From: Castellaniella sp044508625
Lineage (GTDB): Bacteria > Pseudomonadota > Gammaproteobacteria > Burkholderiales > Burkholderiaceae_B
Length of the DNA stretch: 64,000 nucleotides
Assembly (NCBI GenBank): GCA_044508625.1
Contig: JBIQHJ010000001.1
Span: 62,001-126,000, forward strand
Reading direction: 5' to 3'
Shown one piece after another: positions 33,747-43,108 of this stretch; within the stretch, counting starts at the first letter, position 1; every line of letters begins with the position of its first letter. The notes beneath the pieces are model-generated. The model saw only the letters and a list, made by a program, of their open reading frames with translations, did no database searches and had not been told where the DNA came from. The position numbers and the translations under genes are program-made.

Positions 33747-34746
33747 GCGGCGGGGCGGGGGGCTCGTTCCCGGGGACGTCCTTCCCGGGGGCGTCCGGCC
33801 GCCGCCGCGGCCGGGGGGAATGGGCCATCGCCTTCAGTTCCTGGATGAAGACCTGGGTGGCGGGGCGGATGCTGCGAGTCTTGCGGGTCAGGATGCCGAA
33901 AGGCGGCAGGTGCTTGCGGATCTGCAGCGGCACGATGGCCAGCGTGCCTTGCGCCTCGTAGTGCTTCGCGACCAGCGTCGGCATGACGGCCAGCATGTCC
34001 GAATGCCGCACCAGCGAGGAGGTCAGCAGCATGGACGCGGTTTCCATGATGCGCAGCGGCAGCGCGAGCCGGGCCTCCACGAAAGACAGTTCGATGACCT
34101 TGCGCATGGGGCTGGGGTGCGCCTGGAGGACCCAGGGATATTCCACCAGGTCCTTCAGCGCGAGGCGCGGCTTTTGCGCCGCCAGGTTGTAAGGGCTGCA
34201 GACGATCGATAGCGCCTCGTCCTGGATCGGCTCGAATACCAGGCTCGTGCCGTCCCAGCTATCGGGGATGCGGCCGATCACCACGTCCAGGTGTTCCTCC
34301 CTCAAGGCGGTGATGAGGACGTCGCTGGTGCCCACCAGGATGCTGATGGCCAGGCGCGGGTGCTGCGCCTGGATGCTGAGCAGCGTGTCCGACAGCAATT
34401 GCGGCACGGGCGCCATGATGGCGCCGACGCGGATTTTCCCGACATTGCCCGAATGGATCGCCAGCAGCTCGTCCCGCACGCCGGCGAGATCGGCCGCGAC
34501 CCCCTGCGCATAGCGCGTCATCACCTCGCCGTACGGGGTGGGCTGCAAGCCGCGCCGGCCCCTCTCGAACAGCTTGAGCCCGATCAGATCCTCCATGTCG
34601 CGCAGCATCTTGGTTGCGGCGGGCTGGCTCATGCCCAGATGATCGGCGGCCTTGTGCAGCGAGTGGTGCTCGTGGATGGCCAGCAACAGGAGCAACTGCC
34701 GGGTGCGCAGGCGATTGAAGATCACGGTTTGGTTAGGTATCACCAT
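33712..34746 (-). CDS. LysR-family transcriptional regulator (GbpR-like)
   Basis: The 344-residue protein has the HTH NRLRTRQLLLLLAIHEHHSL and KAADHLGMSQPAATKMLRDM at residues 10-60, in the branch that includes the galactose-regulator GbpR and related sugar-acid regulators. The effector domain begins near GKIRVGAIMAPVPQLLSDT. The last roughly 30 residues are Pro/Arg-rich and extend beyond the normal LysR end into the htpG 3' region, overlapping its last 35 bp. It is divergent from the pdxA2-like gene, with an inverted repeat at 34782-34799 between them, so it most likely controls the 34.9-44 kb operon. Confidence 0.87.
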   Translation of the reverse strand: MVIPNQTVIFNRLRTRQLLLLLAIHEHHSLHKAADHLGMSQPAATKMLRDMEDLIGLKLFERGRRGLQPTPYGEVMTRYAQGVAADLAGVRDELLAIHSGNVGKIRVGAIMAPVPQLLSDTLLSIQAQHPRLAISILVGTSDVLITALREEHLDVVIGRIPDSWDGTSLVFEPIQDEALSIVCSPYNLAAQKPRLALKDLVEYPWVLQAHPSPMRKVIELSFVEARLALPLRIMETASMLLTSSLVRHSDMLAVMPTLVAKHYEAQGTLAIVPLQIRKHLPPFGILTRKTRSIRPATQVFIQELKAMAHSPRPRRRPDAPGKDVPGNEPPAPPLRRPAARRSSA

Positions 34747-34781
34747 GGGTTATCTAATGATCATGAATTTTCATTTTTAAG

Positions 34782-34799
34782 TTATCACCATTCTGATAA
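34782..34799. promoter_or_regulatory. Candidate LysR operator for the sugar-acid operon
   Basis: TTATCA (34782-34787), CCATTC and TGATAA (34794-34799) form a perfect 6-bp inverted repeat with a 6-bp centre in the AT-rich gap between the divergent LysR and pdxA2-like genes. The half-site TATCACCAT recurs just upstream of the LysR start (34737-34745). A LysR box plus a second activation half-site is the usual arrangement for this family. Confidence 0.45.
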
Positions 34800-34886
34800 G
34801 CTGACCAGCATAAAAAAAATCCCCAGGAGACGCATCGTGTCGATCCAGGTCTGGATTCCCCCGACATCGATTTTCAGGAACTCGCC

Positions 34887-35909
<1,023 letters not shown>

Positions 35910-35941
35910 TTCCGCCAACGCCGCCGTCGAGCGGTTTCTAG

Positions 35942-37126
35942 ATGGAGCATGAATTGAAGATCAAGAACGTACGGGCACGGGTTTTCGAATGGCAGGGCGA
36001 GACCGTGCCGCCGCAGGCGCATTTCTGCACCAATGCCATGGACGCCCTGTGGGATCGCGGGGATTCCATGGGCACGTTCCGCTTTCATGGCTGGACGGTC
36101 GTCGAGGTCGAGACGGACGACGGCATCGTGGGGCTGGGCAACGTGGCCCTGGCGCCCCGGATCGCCAAGCAGATCATCGATCAATACCTGACGCCGCTGG
36201 TCGTGGGGCACGATCCCTTCGACTATGAATACCTGTGGCAGCGGATGTACCGCTCCACCCTCGCCTGGGGGCGCAAGGGCGTGGCCATGGCCGCCATATC
36301 CGCCATCGACATCGCCCTGTGGGACATCATGGGCAAGGCCGTCGGGCGCCCCGTGTTCAAGCTCCTGGGCGGACGGACCAAGGAAAAGATCCCCTGCTAT
36401 GCATCGAAGCTGTACGCCACCGACCTGGACCGTATGCAGGCCGAGGCGCAGTCCTACGTCGACCAGGGTTTCACGGCCTTCAAGATGCGCTTTGGATACG
36501 GCCCGAAGGACGGCCCCGCCGGCGTGCGCCGGAACCTGGACAGCATCCAGGCCGTGCGCGAGGTCGTCGGCTACGACACCGACCTGATGCTGGAATGCTA
36601 CATGGGATGGAACCTGGAATACACCAAGCGGATCCTCCCCAAGCTGGAAGCCTTTGAGCCGCGCTGGCTGGAGGAACCCGTCATCGCCGACGACATCGAC
36701 GGCTATGCCGAGCTGAACCAGCGCGGCCCGATCCCGATCTCCGGCGGAGAGCACGAATTCACCGTCCATGGATTCAGGCAACTGCTGGACAAGCGGGCGG
36801 TCTCGGTCATCCAGTACGACACCAACCGCGTCGGGGGGATCACGGCGGCGCACAAGATCAATGCCCTGGCCGAAGCCCACGGCGTGCCGGTCATCCCCCA
36901 TGCCGGGCAGATGCACAACTATCACCTGACCATGTCCACCCTCGCGTCCCCCATGGCGGAATATTTCCCGGTGCACGACGTCGAGGTCGGCAACGAGCTG
37001 TTCTACTACATTTTCGAGGGCGATCCGGCGCCGGTCGATGGATTCCTGGACCTCGACGACACGGTGCCCGGCCTGGGCCTGCGCCTGTCCGACCGGTATC
37101 TGGACCAGTTCCGGATCATCGAATGA
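35942..37126 (+). CDS. Mandelate racemase/enolase-superfamily sugar-acid dehydratase (L-rhamnonate dehydratase-like)
   Basis: The 394-residue protein has the superfamily capping domain (residues about 1-130, with VVEVETDDGIVGLGN) and a TIM barrel. Similarity to L-rhamnonate dehydratase is visible in FKMRFGYGPKDGPAGVRRNL, WLEEPVIADDIDGYAEL, ISGGEHEFTVHGFRQLL and VIPHAGQMHNYHLTMS, which hold metal-ligand Glu residues and the catalytic His. The first metal-ligand position reads LMLECYMGWN, with Glu where I recall Asp in RhmD. It would dehydrate an aldonate to a 2-keto-3-deoxy acid. It lies between the PdxA2-like and AraD1-like genes and its stop overlaps a possible start of the latter. Confidence 0.85.
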   Translation: MEHELKIKNVRARVFEWQGETVPPQAHFCTNAMDALWDRGDSMGTFRFHGWTVVEVETDDGIVGLGNVALAPRIAKQIIDQYLTPLVVGHDPFDYEYLWQRMYRSTLAWGRKGVAMAAISAIDIALWDIMGKAVGRPVFKLLGGRTKEKIPCYASKLYATDLDRMQAEAQSYVDQGFTAFKMRFGYGPKDGPAGVRRNLDSIQAVREVVGYDTDLMLECYMGWNLEYTKRILPKLEAFEPRWLEEPVIADDIDGYAELNQRGPIPISGGEHEFTVHGFRQLLDKRAVSVIQYDTNRVGGITAAHKINALAEAHGVPVIPHAGQMHNYHLTMSTLASPMAEYFPVHDVEVGNELFYYIFEGDPAPVDGFLDLDDTVPGLGLRLSDRYLDQFRIIE

Positions 37127-37149
37127 GCACGGCGACGCGGAGGGCCACC

Positions 37150-38145
37150 ATGAGATTGATTCAATTCACCCACCACGACGGCGTGAAGGCGGCGCTCGTG
37201 GACGACACGGATCACGCCAGTGTCATCGAGGTGGTCGGCGGGACGTACGCGCTGGCCATGATGGCCCTGCAGCACCAGGTGCCGCTGAAAGACCTGGTCC
37301 AGCAGCACCTGGGCAATACCGTCCTGTCCTACCAGGACCTGATCGATGCGCGGCGCCTGCTGCCGCCGCTGACGCACCCCGACCCGGCGCATTGCCTGGT
37401 CACCGGCACCGGCCTGACGCATCTTGGCAGCGCCGACACCCGCGACGCGATGCATGCGAAACTCGCGGCCTCCGAGGCCGACCTCAGCGATTCGATGCGC
37501 ATGTTCAAGATGGGGCTGGAGGGCGGGCGGCCCGCTCCGGGCCAGGCGGGCGTGCAGCCCGAGTGGTTCTACAAGGGGGATGGGGATTGCGTGGTGGCGC
37601 CCGAATGCGAGCTGCCGGTGCCGGGCTTCGCCCAGGATGCCGGCGAGGAACCGGAACTCGTGGGCCTGTACGTGATCGCTCCCGACGGCGTTCCGGTGCG
37701 GCTGGGTTTCGCGATCGGCAACGAGTTCTCCGACCACGTGACCGAGCGCGCCAACTACCTGTGGCTGGCCCACTCCAAGCTGCGCGCCTGCAGCTTCGGC
37801 CCCGAGCTCCTGATCGGCGATCCGCCCTCCGACCTGCGGGGCGAATCGCGCATCGTCCGGGACGGCGGGGTGCTGTGGTCCAGGCCGTTCGTGACCGGCG
37901 AGGCCAACATGGCCCACACGCTGGCCAACCTGGAGCACCACCACTTCAAGTATGCGGGCTTTCGCCGGCGCGGGGACGTGCACGTGCATTTCTTCGGGAC
38001 CTCGACGCTCAGCTTCGCCGATGGCATCCGGACCCAGGCCGGAGACCGGTTCGAGATTTCGCTGCGGGGGTTCGGACGGCCGCTGCGCAACCCGATCGCG
38101 CCGCGGGCCGTGGACGACTTCGTGGCGGTCCGGTCGATCATCTGA
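37150..38145 (+). CDS. AraD1/GguC-like protein of the fumarylacetoacetate hydrolase superfamily
   Basis: The 331-residue protein opens MRLIQFTHHDGVKAALVDD and carries the AraD1/GguC blocks: YQDLIDARRLLPPLTHPDPA, GTGLTHLGSADTRDAMH, MFKMGLEGGRPAPGQAG, LGFAIGNEFSDHVTERANYL and FFGTSTLSFADGI. Relatives act on 2-keto-3-deoxy sugar acids in arabonate/galactonate catabolism, and the FAH-like fold binds a divalent metal. An upstream ATG at 37123 overlaps the dehydratase stop, but GGAGGG 5 nt before the ATG at 37150 makes 37150 the better start. It should act directly after the dehydratase. Confidence 0.78.
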   Translation: MRLIQFTHHDGVKAALVDDTDHASVIEVVGGTYALAMMALQHQVPLKDLVQQHLGNTVLSYQDLIDARRLLPPLTHPDPAHCLVTGTGLTHLGSADTRDAMHAKLAASEADLSDSMRMFKMGLEGGRPAPGQAGVQPEWFYKGDGDCVVAPECELPVPGFAQDAGEEPELVGLYVIAPDGVPVRLGFAIGNEFSDHVTERANYLWLAHSKLRACSFGPELLIGDPPSDLRGESRIVRDGGVLWSRPFVTGEANMAHTLANLEHHHFKYAGFRRRGDVHVHFFGTSTLSFADGIRTQAGDRFEISLRGFGRPLRNPIAPRAVDDFVAVRSII

Positions 38146-38195
38146 GCCGCAAGGCCGGTGGATCGATGCCGGCGGATCAATAAAAAGGAGGAGAC

Positions 38196-38738
38196 ATGCA
38201 TACATTCAGCCGCCTTGCGATGGCCGCGATACGCGGGCTCATCGTGCTGGCCCTCGGCATCATGGTGATCGTGGTGTTCGCCAATGTCGTGCTGCGCTAT
38301 GGCTTCAATTCGGGGATCAGCATCTCCGAGGAGCTGGCCCGCTATCTGTTCGTGTGGCTGACCTTCCTCGGCGCCGTGGTCGCGATGCATGAAAGCACGC
38401 ATCTCGGCGCCGATGCGCTGGTCGTGCGCCTGTCGCTGACGGGCAAGAAGGTCTGCGCCGTGCTGGGCGACCTGCTGATCCTGATGTGCTGCGGCCTGAT
38501 CTTCATCGGGAGCTGGAAACAGATGCTGTTCAACATGGGCAATGCCTCGCCCGTCTCGGGCCTGCCGATAGGCCTGATGTACCTGGCGGGCGTGGTGTCC
38601 AGCGCCGGCATGTTCCTCGTGATCGCCGCGCACCTGTTCCGCGTGCTCTCCGGCCGCGCGACCGAGGCGGAGCTGGTGCGCGTCGCCGCGAGCGAAGAAC
38701 AGTTGCCGGATTCGCTGGTCCGGGAGCAGCGCCCATGA
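38196..38738 (+). CDS. TRAP transporter small permease, DctQ family
   Basis: The 180-residue membrane protein has four hydrophobic segments, beginning GLIVLALGIMVIVVFANVVL with RYGFNSGISISEELARYLFV, the DctQ signature of an aromatic-rich junction and a conserved Glu. AAAAAGGAGGAGAC precedes its ATG. It is coupled to dctM by a 4-bp overlap. In this cluster two binding proteins appear to share this single membrane pair. Confidence 0.88.
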   Translation: MHTFSRLAMAAIRGLIVLALGIMVIVVFANVVLRYGFNSGISISEELARYLFVWLTFLGAVVAMHESTHLGADALVVRLSLTGKKVCAVLGDLLILMCCGLIFIGSWKQMLFNMGNASPVSGLPIGLMYLAGVVSSAGMFLVIAAHLFRVLSGRATEAELVRVAASEEQLPDSLVREQRP

Positions 38739-40012
38739 CCATCGCCGTCTTCCTGTTTTCCCTCCTGGGGGCCATGGCGGTCGGGGTGCCCATCGCTTTC
38801 GCGCTGGTGGTGTGCGGCGTGGCCCTGATGTTCCAACTGGACAACTTCGACGCCCAGATCGTGGCCCAGAACCTGGTCAACGGCGCCGACAGTTTCTCTT
38901 TGCTGGCCGTGCCGTTCTTCATCCTCGCCGGCGAGTTCATGAACGCCGGCGGCCTCTCGAGGCGCATCGTCGACCTGGCGATGGCCATCATCGGCCACAA
39001 GCGCGGCGGGCTGGGCTATGTGGCGGTCTTCACCAGCGTGCTCATGGCGAGCATGTCTGGGTCGGCGGTGGCCGATACCGCGGCGGTGGGCGCCATGCTG
39101 ATCCCCATGATGCGCGCGGCCCATTACGACATCAACCGTTCGGCCGGCCTGATCGCATCGGGCGGCATCATCGCGCCCGTGCTGCCGCCTTCCATTCCGT
39201 TCATCATTTTCGGCGCGGCCGGCGGCGTGTCGATCAGCAAGCTGTTCATGGCCGGCATCGTGCCGGGCATCCTCATGGGCGTGGTCCTGCTGGTCGCCTG
39301 GTGGCTCGTCACCCGCCGCGAGGAACTCGCGGTGTCCGAGCGCCAGTCGTTCCGCGAAGTGCTGCGCTGCGTCTTCCGCGGCTTCTGGGCGCTGCTGATT
39401 CCCGTGATCATCATCGGCGGGATCAAGATGGGCGTGTTCACGCCGACCGAGGCCGGCGTGGTGGCGGCCGTCTACGCCTTTCTCGTGGGCACCTTCGTCT
39501 ACGGGGAACTGAAGGTTTCCCAGCTCTACGAACTGCTGCTCGCCGCGGGCAAGACCACGGCGATCATCATGCTGCTGGTGGCGGCCGCCTCGGTGTCGGC
39601 GTGGATGCTGACGATCGCCGACCTGCCGCAGCAGGTCATCCAGCTCCTGGAGCCGCTGATCGACGACAAGATCCTGCTCATGGCGGTGATCATGCTGCTG
39701 GTGGTCCTGGTCGGGACGGCGATGGACCTGGTGCCCACCATCCTGATCCTGACCCCCGTCCTGATGCCGCTGGTCAAGCAGGCCGGCATCGATCCGGTGT
39801 ACTTCGGGGTCCTGTTCATCATGAACAACTCGATCGGCCTGATCACTCCGCCCGTTGGCAACGTGCTCAACGTGATCTGCGGCGTCAGCAAGATTTCCAT
39901 GGATTCCGCCATCAAGGGCGTATGGCCCTTCCTGCTGGCGCACCTGCTGCTGCTGGCCTTGTTCGTCCTGTTTCCATCGCTCGTGCTCGTCCCCATGAAG
40001 TGGTGGATGTAG
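38735..40012 (+). CDS. TRAP transporter large permease, DctM family
   Basis: The 425-residue channel protein shows GAMAVGVPIAFALVVCGVAL, FSLLAVPFFILAGEFMNAGG, SGSAVADTAAVGAMLIPMM, GIIAPVLPPSIPFIIFGAAG (LPPS variant of the usual IPPS) and the C-terminal IGLITPPVGNVLNVICGVS. This pattern is typical of the DctM subgroup linked to sugar-acid transport. It is the only large permease in the 34.9-44 kb operon and is followed 42 bp later by the first of two binding proteins. Confidence 0.9.
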   Translation: MTIAVFLFSLLGAMAVGVPIAFALVVCGVALMFQLDNFDAQIVAQNLVNGADSFSLLAVPFFILAGEFMNAGGLSRRIVDLAMAIIGHKRGGLGYVAVFTSVLMASMSGSAVADTAAVGAMLIPMMRAAHYDINRSAGLIASGGIIAPVLPPSIPFIIFGAAGGVSISKLFMAGIVPGILMGVVLLVAWWLVTRREELAVSERQSFREVLRCVFRGFWALLIPVIIIGGIKMGVFTPTEAGVVAAVYAFLVGTFVYGELKVSQLYELLLAAGKTTAIIMLLVAAASVSAWMLTIADLPQQVIQLLEPLIDDKILLMAVIMLLVVLVGTAMDLVPTILILTPVLMPLVKQAGIDPVYFGVLFIMNNSIGLITPPVGNVLNVICGVSKISMDSAIKGVWPFLLAHLLLLALFVLFPSLVLVPMKWWM

Positions 40013-40054
40013 CCCGCTCGACGCTTTCCGTTCCGTCACCAAGGGAGAAAAACC

Positions 40055-41071
40055 ATGAATAAGCAGCGTCGTCACCTGATCGGCCTGGTGGCCGCAGCGC
40101 CAGCCTTGATCGCTCTTTCGGCGCGGGCCGAAGTGGGCGCACATACCTTGCGGCTCAGCGCGGGCGATCCGGCCAGCGCTCCGGGGCCGACCGCCAATCG
40201 GCGGTTTGCGGAACTGGCCGGCAAGGCCAGCAACGGCAAGATCAAGATCAAGACCTACGATTCCGCGGTACTGGGCAACGACGTCCAGATGCAGGGCATG
40301 TTGCAGGGCGGCACCATGGACTTCGCCCTGGTGGGGGCCTCGACGCTGGGCGGCCTCGTCAAGGAATTCGGCGTCATCGACCTGCCGTACAGCTTCCGTA
40401 CCGCGCAGGAGGCCGACACGGTGCTGGACGGGCCGATGGGCACGCGCCTGCTGGACAAGCTCAAGGATCACGGATTGGTGGGGCTGGGATTCTGGGAGAT
40501 CGGTTTTCGCCAGGTCACCAACAACAAGCATCCGGTCACCCGCCTGGAGGATTTCGAGGGCCTGAAGATCCGCACGGTGCAAAGCCCGGTGTTTCTCGAG
40601 TTCTTCAACAGCCTGGGGGCCAACGCCACACCCATGCCGATCAACGAGGTCTACACGGCATTGGAAACCCGGGCCATCGACGCCCAGGAAAATCCCCCCT
40701 CGATCATCTCGTCGCAGAAATTCTTCGAGGTCCAGAAATACCTGTCCCTGACGGGCCACATCTACACGCCCTACGTGCTGCTGGCGAGCCGCAAGACCTG
40801 GGATCGGCTCAACGAGGAGGAACGGCGCCTGATCACCGAGGCGGCCCATGAGGCGCGAGGCTTCCAGCGTGCGCTCGCGCGCGAGCAGAATGCCCGGCTG
40901 CTGACCGAGCTGAAAGGGGACATGAAAGTGAATGAACTCAGTGCCGATGAGCTCAAGCGCCTGGCGGACAAGGCCCGGCCGATACGCGAGAAGCTGGCCG
41001 CGAACTTCGGCGAGGGGTTCATGGGCGACTGGGTCGCGGCGCTCGAGGCGGCGGGCGCCGGCAGCCAGTGA
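40055..41071 (+). CDS. TRAP transporter substrate-binding protein, DctP family (paralogue 1)
   Basis: The 338-residue protein has a signal peptide (MNKQRRHLIGLVAAAPALIA, cleavage near ARA-E) and the DctP blocks: RFAELAGKASNGKIKIKTYD, LGNDVQMQGMLQGGTMDFAL, GFRQVTNNKHPVTRLEDFEG and INEVYTALETRAIDAQENPP. The NEVYTALET...DAQENP segment is the ligand-contact region in sugar-acid binders. Its stop overlaps the GTG start of a lactonase-like amidohydrolase. It is clearly paralogous to the protein at 42018-43031. Confidence 0.88.
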   Translation: MNKQRRHLIGLVAAAPALIALSARAEVGAHTLRLSAGDPASAPGPTANRRFAELAGKASNGKIKIKTYDSAVLGNDVQMQGMLQGGTMDFALVGASTLGGLVKEFGVIDLPYSFRTAQEADTVLDGPMGTRLLDKLKDHGLVGLGFWEIGFRQVTNNKHPVTRLEDFEGLKIRTVQSPVFLEFFNSLGANATPMPINEVYTALETRAIDAQENPPSIISSQKFFEVQKYLSLTGHIYTPYVLLASRKTWDRLNEEERRLITEAAHEARGFQRALAREQNARLLTELKGDMKVNELSADELKRLADKARPIREKLAANFGEGFMGDWVAALEAAGAGSQ

Positions 41072-42003
41072 TCGCCGAGGAGCCGCCCATCCTGGTGGAT
41101 GCGCATCACCATCTCTGGGACCTGTCCGAGGCGCGCTATCCCTGGCTGCAGGATGCCGTGGATCCCGGCTTTTTCCTGGGCGACTACGCCGCCTTGCGGC
41201 GCGACTATCTGCCGCGGGATTACCGCCGGGATACGCGCCGCCAGCGCGTGCTGGCGACCGTGCACGTGGAGGCTGAGCGCGCCCGGGACGATCAGCTCGG
41301 CGAGACGGCCTGGCTGCACGAGGTGCATGCGCGCCACGGCTTCCCGCATGCGGTGGTTGCGCATGCATGGTTCCACCTGCCGGATGCCGAGCGGATGCTG
41401 GCGGCGCAGGCCGCGTATCCGCTGGTGCGCGGCATCCGCAGCAAGCCGGTGACGGCCGCCCGGCCGGGCGATCCGCGGCCGCGCGGGGCGGGCAGCATGC
41501 ACGACGAGGCGTGGCTGCGCGGATTCTCCTTGCTGGAACGATACGGACTGTCCTGGGATCTGCGCGTGCCGTACTGGCACCTGGAGGAAGCGGCGGAAGT
41601 CGCGCGCATGTTTCCGCGGACGCCGATCGTGCTGAACCATGCCGGCTTTCCATGGGATCGCAGCGAGGAGGGATTGGCGGCCTGGCGCAGGGCCATGGAG
41701 CAGCTTGCGCGCGAGCCCAATGTCCACGTCAAGGTATCCGAGCTCGGGCTGCGCGATGCGCCGTGGGAACTCGAGTCCAACCGCCGGGTGGTGCTGGATA
41801 CGGTGTCGATCTTCGGCATCGAGCGCTGCATGTTCGCCAGCAACTTTCCGGTGGCCGGCCTGCGGATCGGCTACGACGAGCTGGTGCGGGCCATGCGGCG
41901 GATCCTGGCGCCCTTCGATGCCGCGCAGCAGGAGGCTTTTTTCTGGCGGAACGCCAAGCGTTTCTACCGTATTTCCATCCCAATGAAAGACACACCCCGA
42001 TGA
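41068..42003 (+). CDS. Amidohydrolase-2 family lactonase-like hydrolase (GTG start, paralogue 1)
   Basis: The 311-residue protein begins at a GTG that overlaps the dctP stop (GTGA). It has the L-fuconolactonase/PMD-hydrolase pattern: ILVDAHHHLWDLSEARYPWL with metal-binding histidines, VLATVHVEAERARDD, VRGIRSKPVTAARP, RTPIVLNHAGFPWDRSEEG and CMFASNFPVAGLRIGYDEL. Family members open sugar lactones or related dicarboxylate lactones in the cytoplasm. In this operon it would supply the aldonate for the dehydratase. A paralogue lies at 43109-44050, also directly after a dctP gene. Confidence 0.85.
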   Translation: MIAEEPPILVDAHHHLWDLSEARYPWLQDAVDPGFFLGDYAALRRDYLPRDYRRDTRRQRVLATVHVEAERARDDQLGETAWLHEVHARHGFPHAVVAHAWFHLPDAERMLAAQAAYPLVRGIRSKPVTAARPGDPRPRGAGSMHDEAWLRGFSLLERYGLSWDLRVPYWHLEEAAEVARMFPRTPIVLNHAGFPWDRSEEGLAAWRRAMEQLAREPNVHVKVSELGLRDAPWELESNRRVVLDTVSIFGIERCMFASNFPVAGLRIGYDELVRAMRRILAPFDAAQQEAFFWRNAKRFYRISIPMKDTPR

Positions 42004-42017
42004 AAGGAGACAATCCC

Positions 42018-43031
42018 ATGAAGACTCTTACCCACATCCTGTCGCGCATCGGCATCGCCGTGGCCTTGATGGGGCTCGTGAGCACCGGCGCCCTCGCCGA
42101 GGTGCGCGAGTACAGCCTCAAGATGGGCACGACGCTGCCCGACGACCATCCGATCAGCCAGGGCGCGCGCAAGTTCGCCGAGCTGGTGCAGTCCAAGAGC
42201 GGCGACCGGATGAAAGTGCGGGTCTATACATCCGCAACCCTGGGCAATGAATTGCAGATGCAGTCCGCCCTCCAGGGCGGCACCCAGGATTTCTCGATCA
42301 CGACCACCACCACCCTGGTCGGCATGGTCAAGGAATATTCGGTACTGGACATGCCCTACATGTTCCGGACCACGGGGGAGGCCGATGCGGTGCTGGACGG
42401 GCCGGTGGGCCGCGACCTGTTCGCCCTGCTCGAGCCCAAGGACCTGCATGGGCTGGCCTACATGGAGCAGGGCTTCCGCCATACGACCAACAGCAAGCAT
42501 CCCGTGGCGCGCTGGGAGGATTTCGAGGGCCTGAAGATCCGCGTGCAGCCTTCGGCCTTCTATGTCGACATGTTCAATGCGCTGGGCGCCAATGCCGTGC
42601 CCATGACCATCAACGAGGTCTATACCGCCATGGAGACGCACGCGATCGACGGGCATGAAAACAGCCTCGCGGCGATCAACTCCAACCACTTCCAGGACGT
42701 GCAGAAATACCTCAGCCTGACGGGCCATTCCTACAACGCGGTCGCCCTGCTCATGTCCAAGAAGACCTGGACCCGCATGAACGACGAAGAACGCAAGGTC
42801 ATTGCCGATGCCGCCCACGAGGCGGCCGTCTACGAGCGCGCCGTGAGCCGCAAGCTCAATGATTCGCTGCTCGAGAAGCTCAAGCAGGACGGCATGCAGG
42901 CCAACGAGGTGAGTCTCGCCGAGAAGCAGCGCCTGGCCGAGAAGCTGCAGCCGGTGGTCGACAAGTACGCGGGCATCATCGGCGGGGACTGGATGGCGCG
43001 CACCAACGATCAACTGGCCAAGATGCGATAG
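42018..43031 (+). CDS. TRAP transporter substrate-binding protein, DctP family (paralogue 2)
   Basis: The 337-residue protein starts at the ATG at 42018, with AAAGGAG 8 nt upstream. A further ATG at 42000 overlaps the preceding stop and lacks such a site. The signal peptide MKTLTHILSRIGIAVALMGL ends near ALA-E. The blocks KFAELVQSKSGDRMKVRVYT, LGNELQMQSALQGGTQDFSI, HTTNSKHPVARWEDFEGLKI and INEVYTAMETHAIDGHENSL align without gaps with the paralogue at 40055, indicating duplication. No second DctQM pair accompanies it. The final seven codons, including the stop, are tandemly duplicated at 43011-43052. Confidence 0.88.
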   Translation: MKTLTHILSRIGIAVALMGLVSTGALAEVREYSLKMGTTLPDDHPISQGARKFAELVQSKSGDRMKVRVYTSATLGNELQMQSALQGGTQDFSITTTTTLVGMVKEYSVLDMPYMFRTTGEADAVLDGPVGRDLFALLEPKDLHGLAYMEQGFRHTTNSKHPVARWEDFEGLKIRVQPSAFYVDMFNALGANAVPMTINEVYTAMETHAIDGHENSLAAINSNHFQDVQKYLSLTGHSYNAVALLMSKKTWTRMNDEERKVIADAAHEAAVYERAVSRKLNDSLLEKLKQDGMQANEVSLAEKQRLAEKLQPVVDKYAGIIGGDWMARTNDQLAKMR

Positions 43032-43052
43032 CAACTGTCCAAGATGCGATAG
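43011..43052 (+). repeat. 21-bp tandem duplication spanning a stop codon
   Basis: Positions 43011-43031 (CAACTGGCCAAG...GATAG) are repeated at 43032-43052 with one change (G to T at the seventh base). The first copy encodes the last residues QLAKMR and the stop of the dctP gene, and the second lies just outside it and would read QLSKMR-stop. It looks like a recent slippage duplication. Confidence 0.9.
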
Positions 43053-43108
43053 GACCCATCGGCCGTTCCGCGGCTTTGCGGGCGGCCCCTCATTCAGGAG
43101 CGGATCGA

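Noticed and set aside
38342..41653. A 1,103-codon minus-strand open frame opposite the third TRAP system
   Set aside because: It is the antisense of clear DctQ, DctM and DctP genes, with no start signal or recognisable domain.
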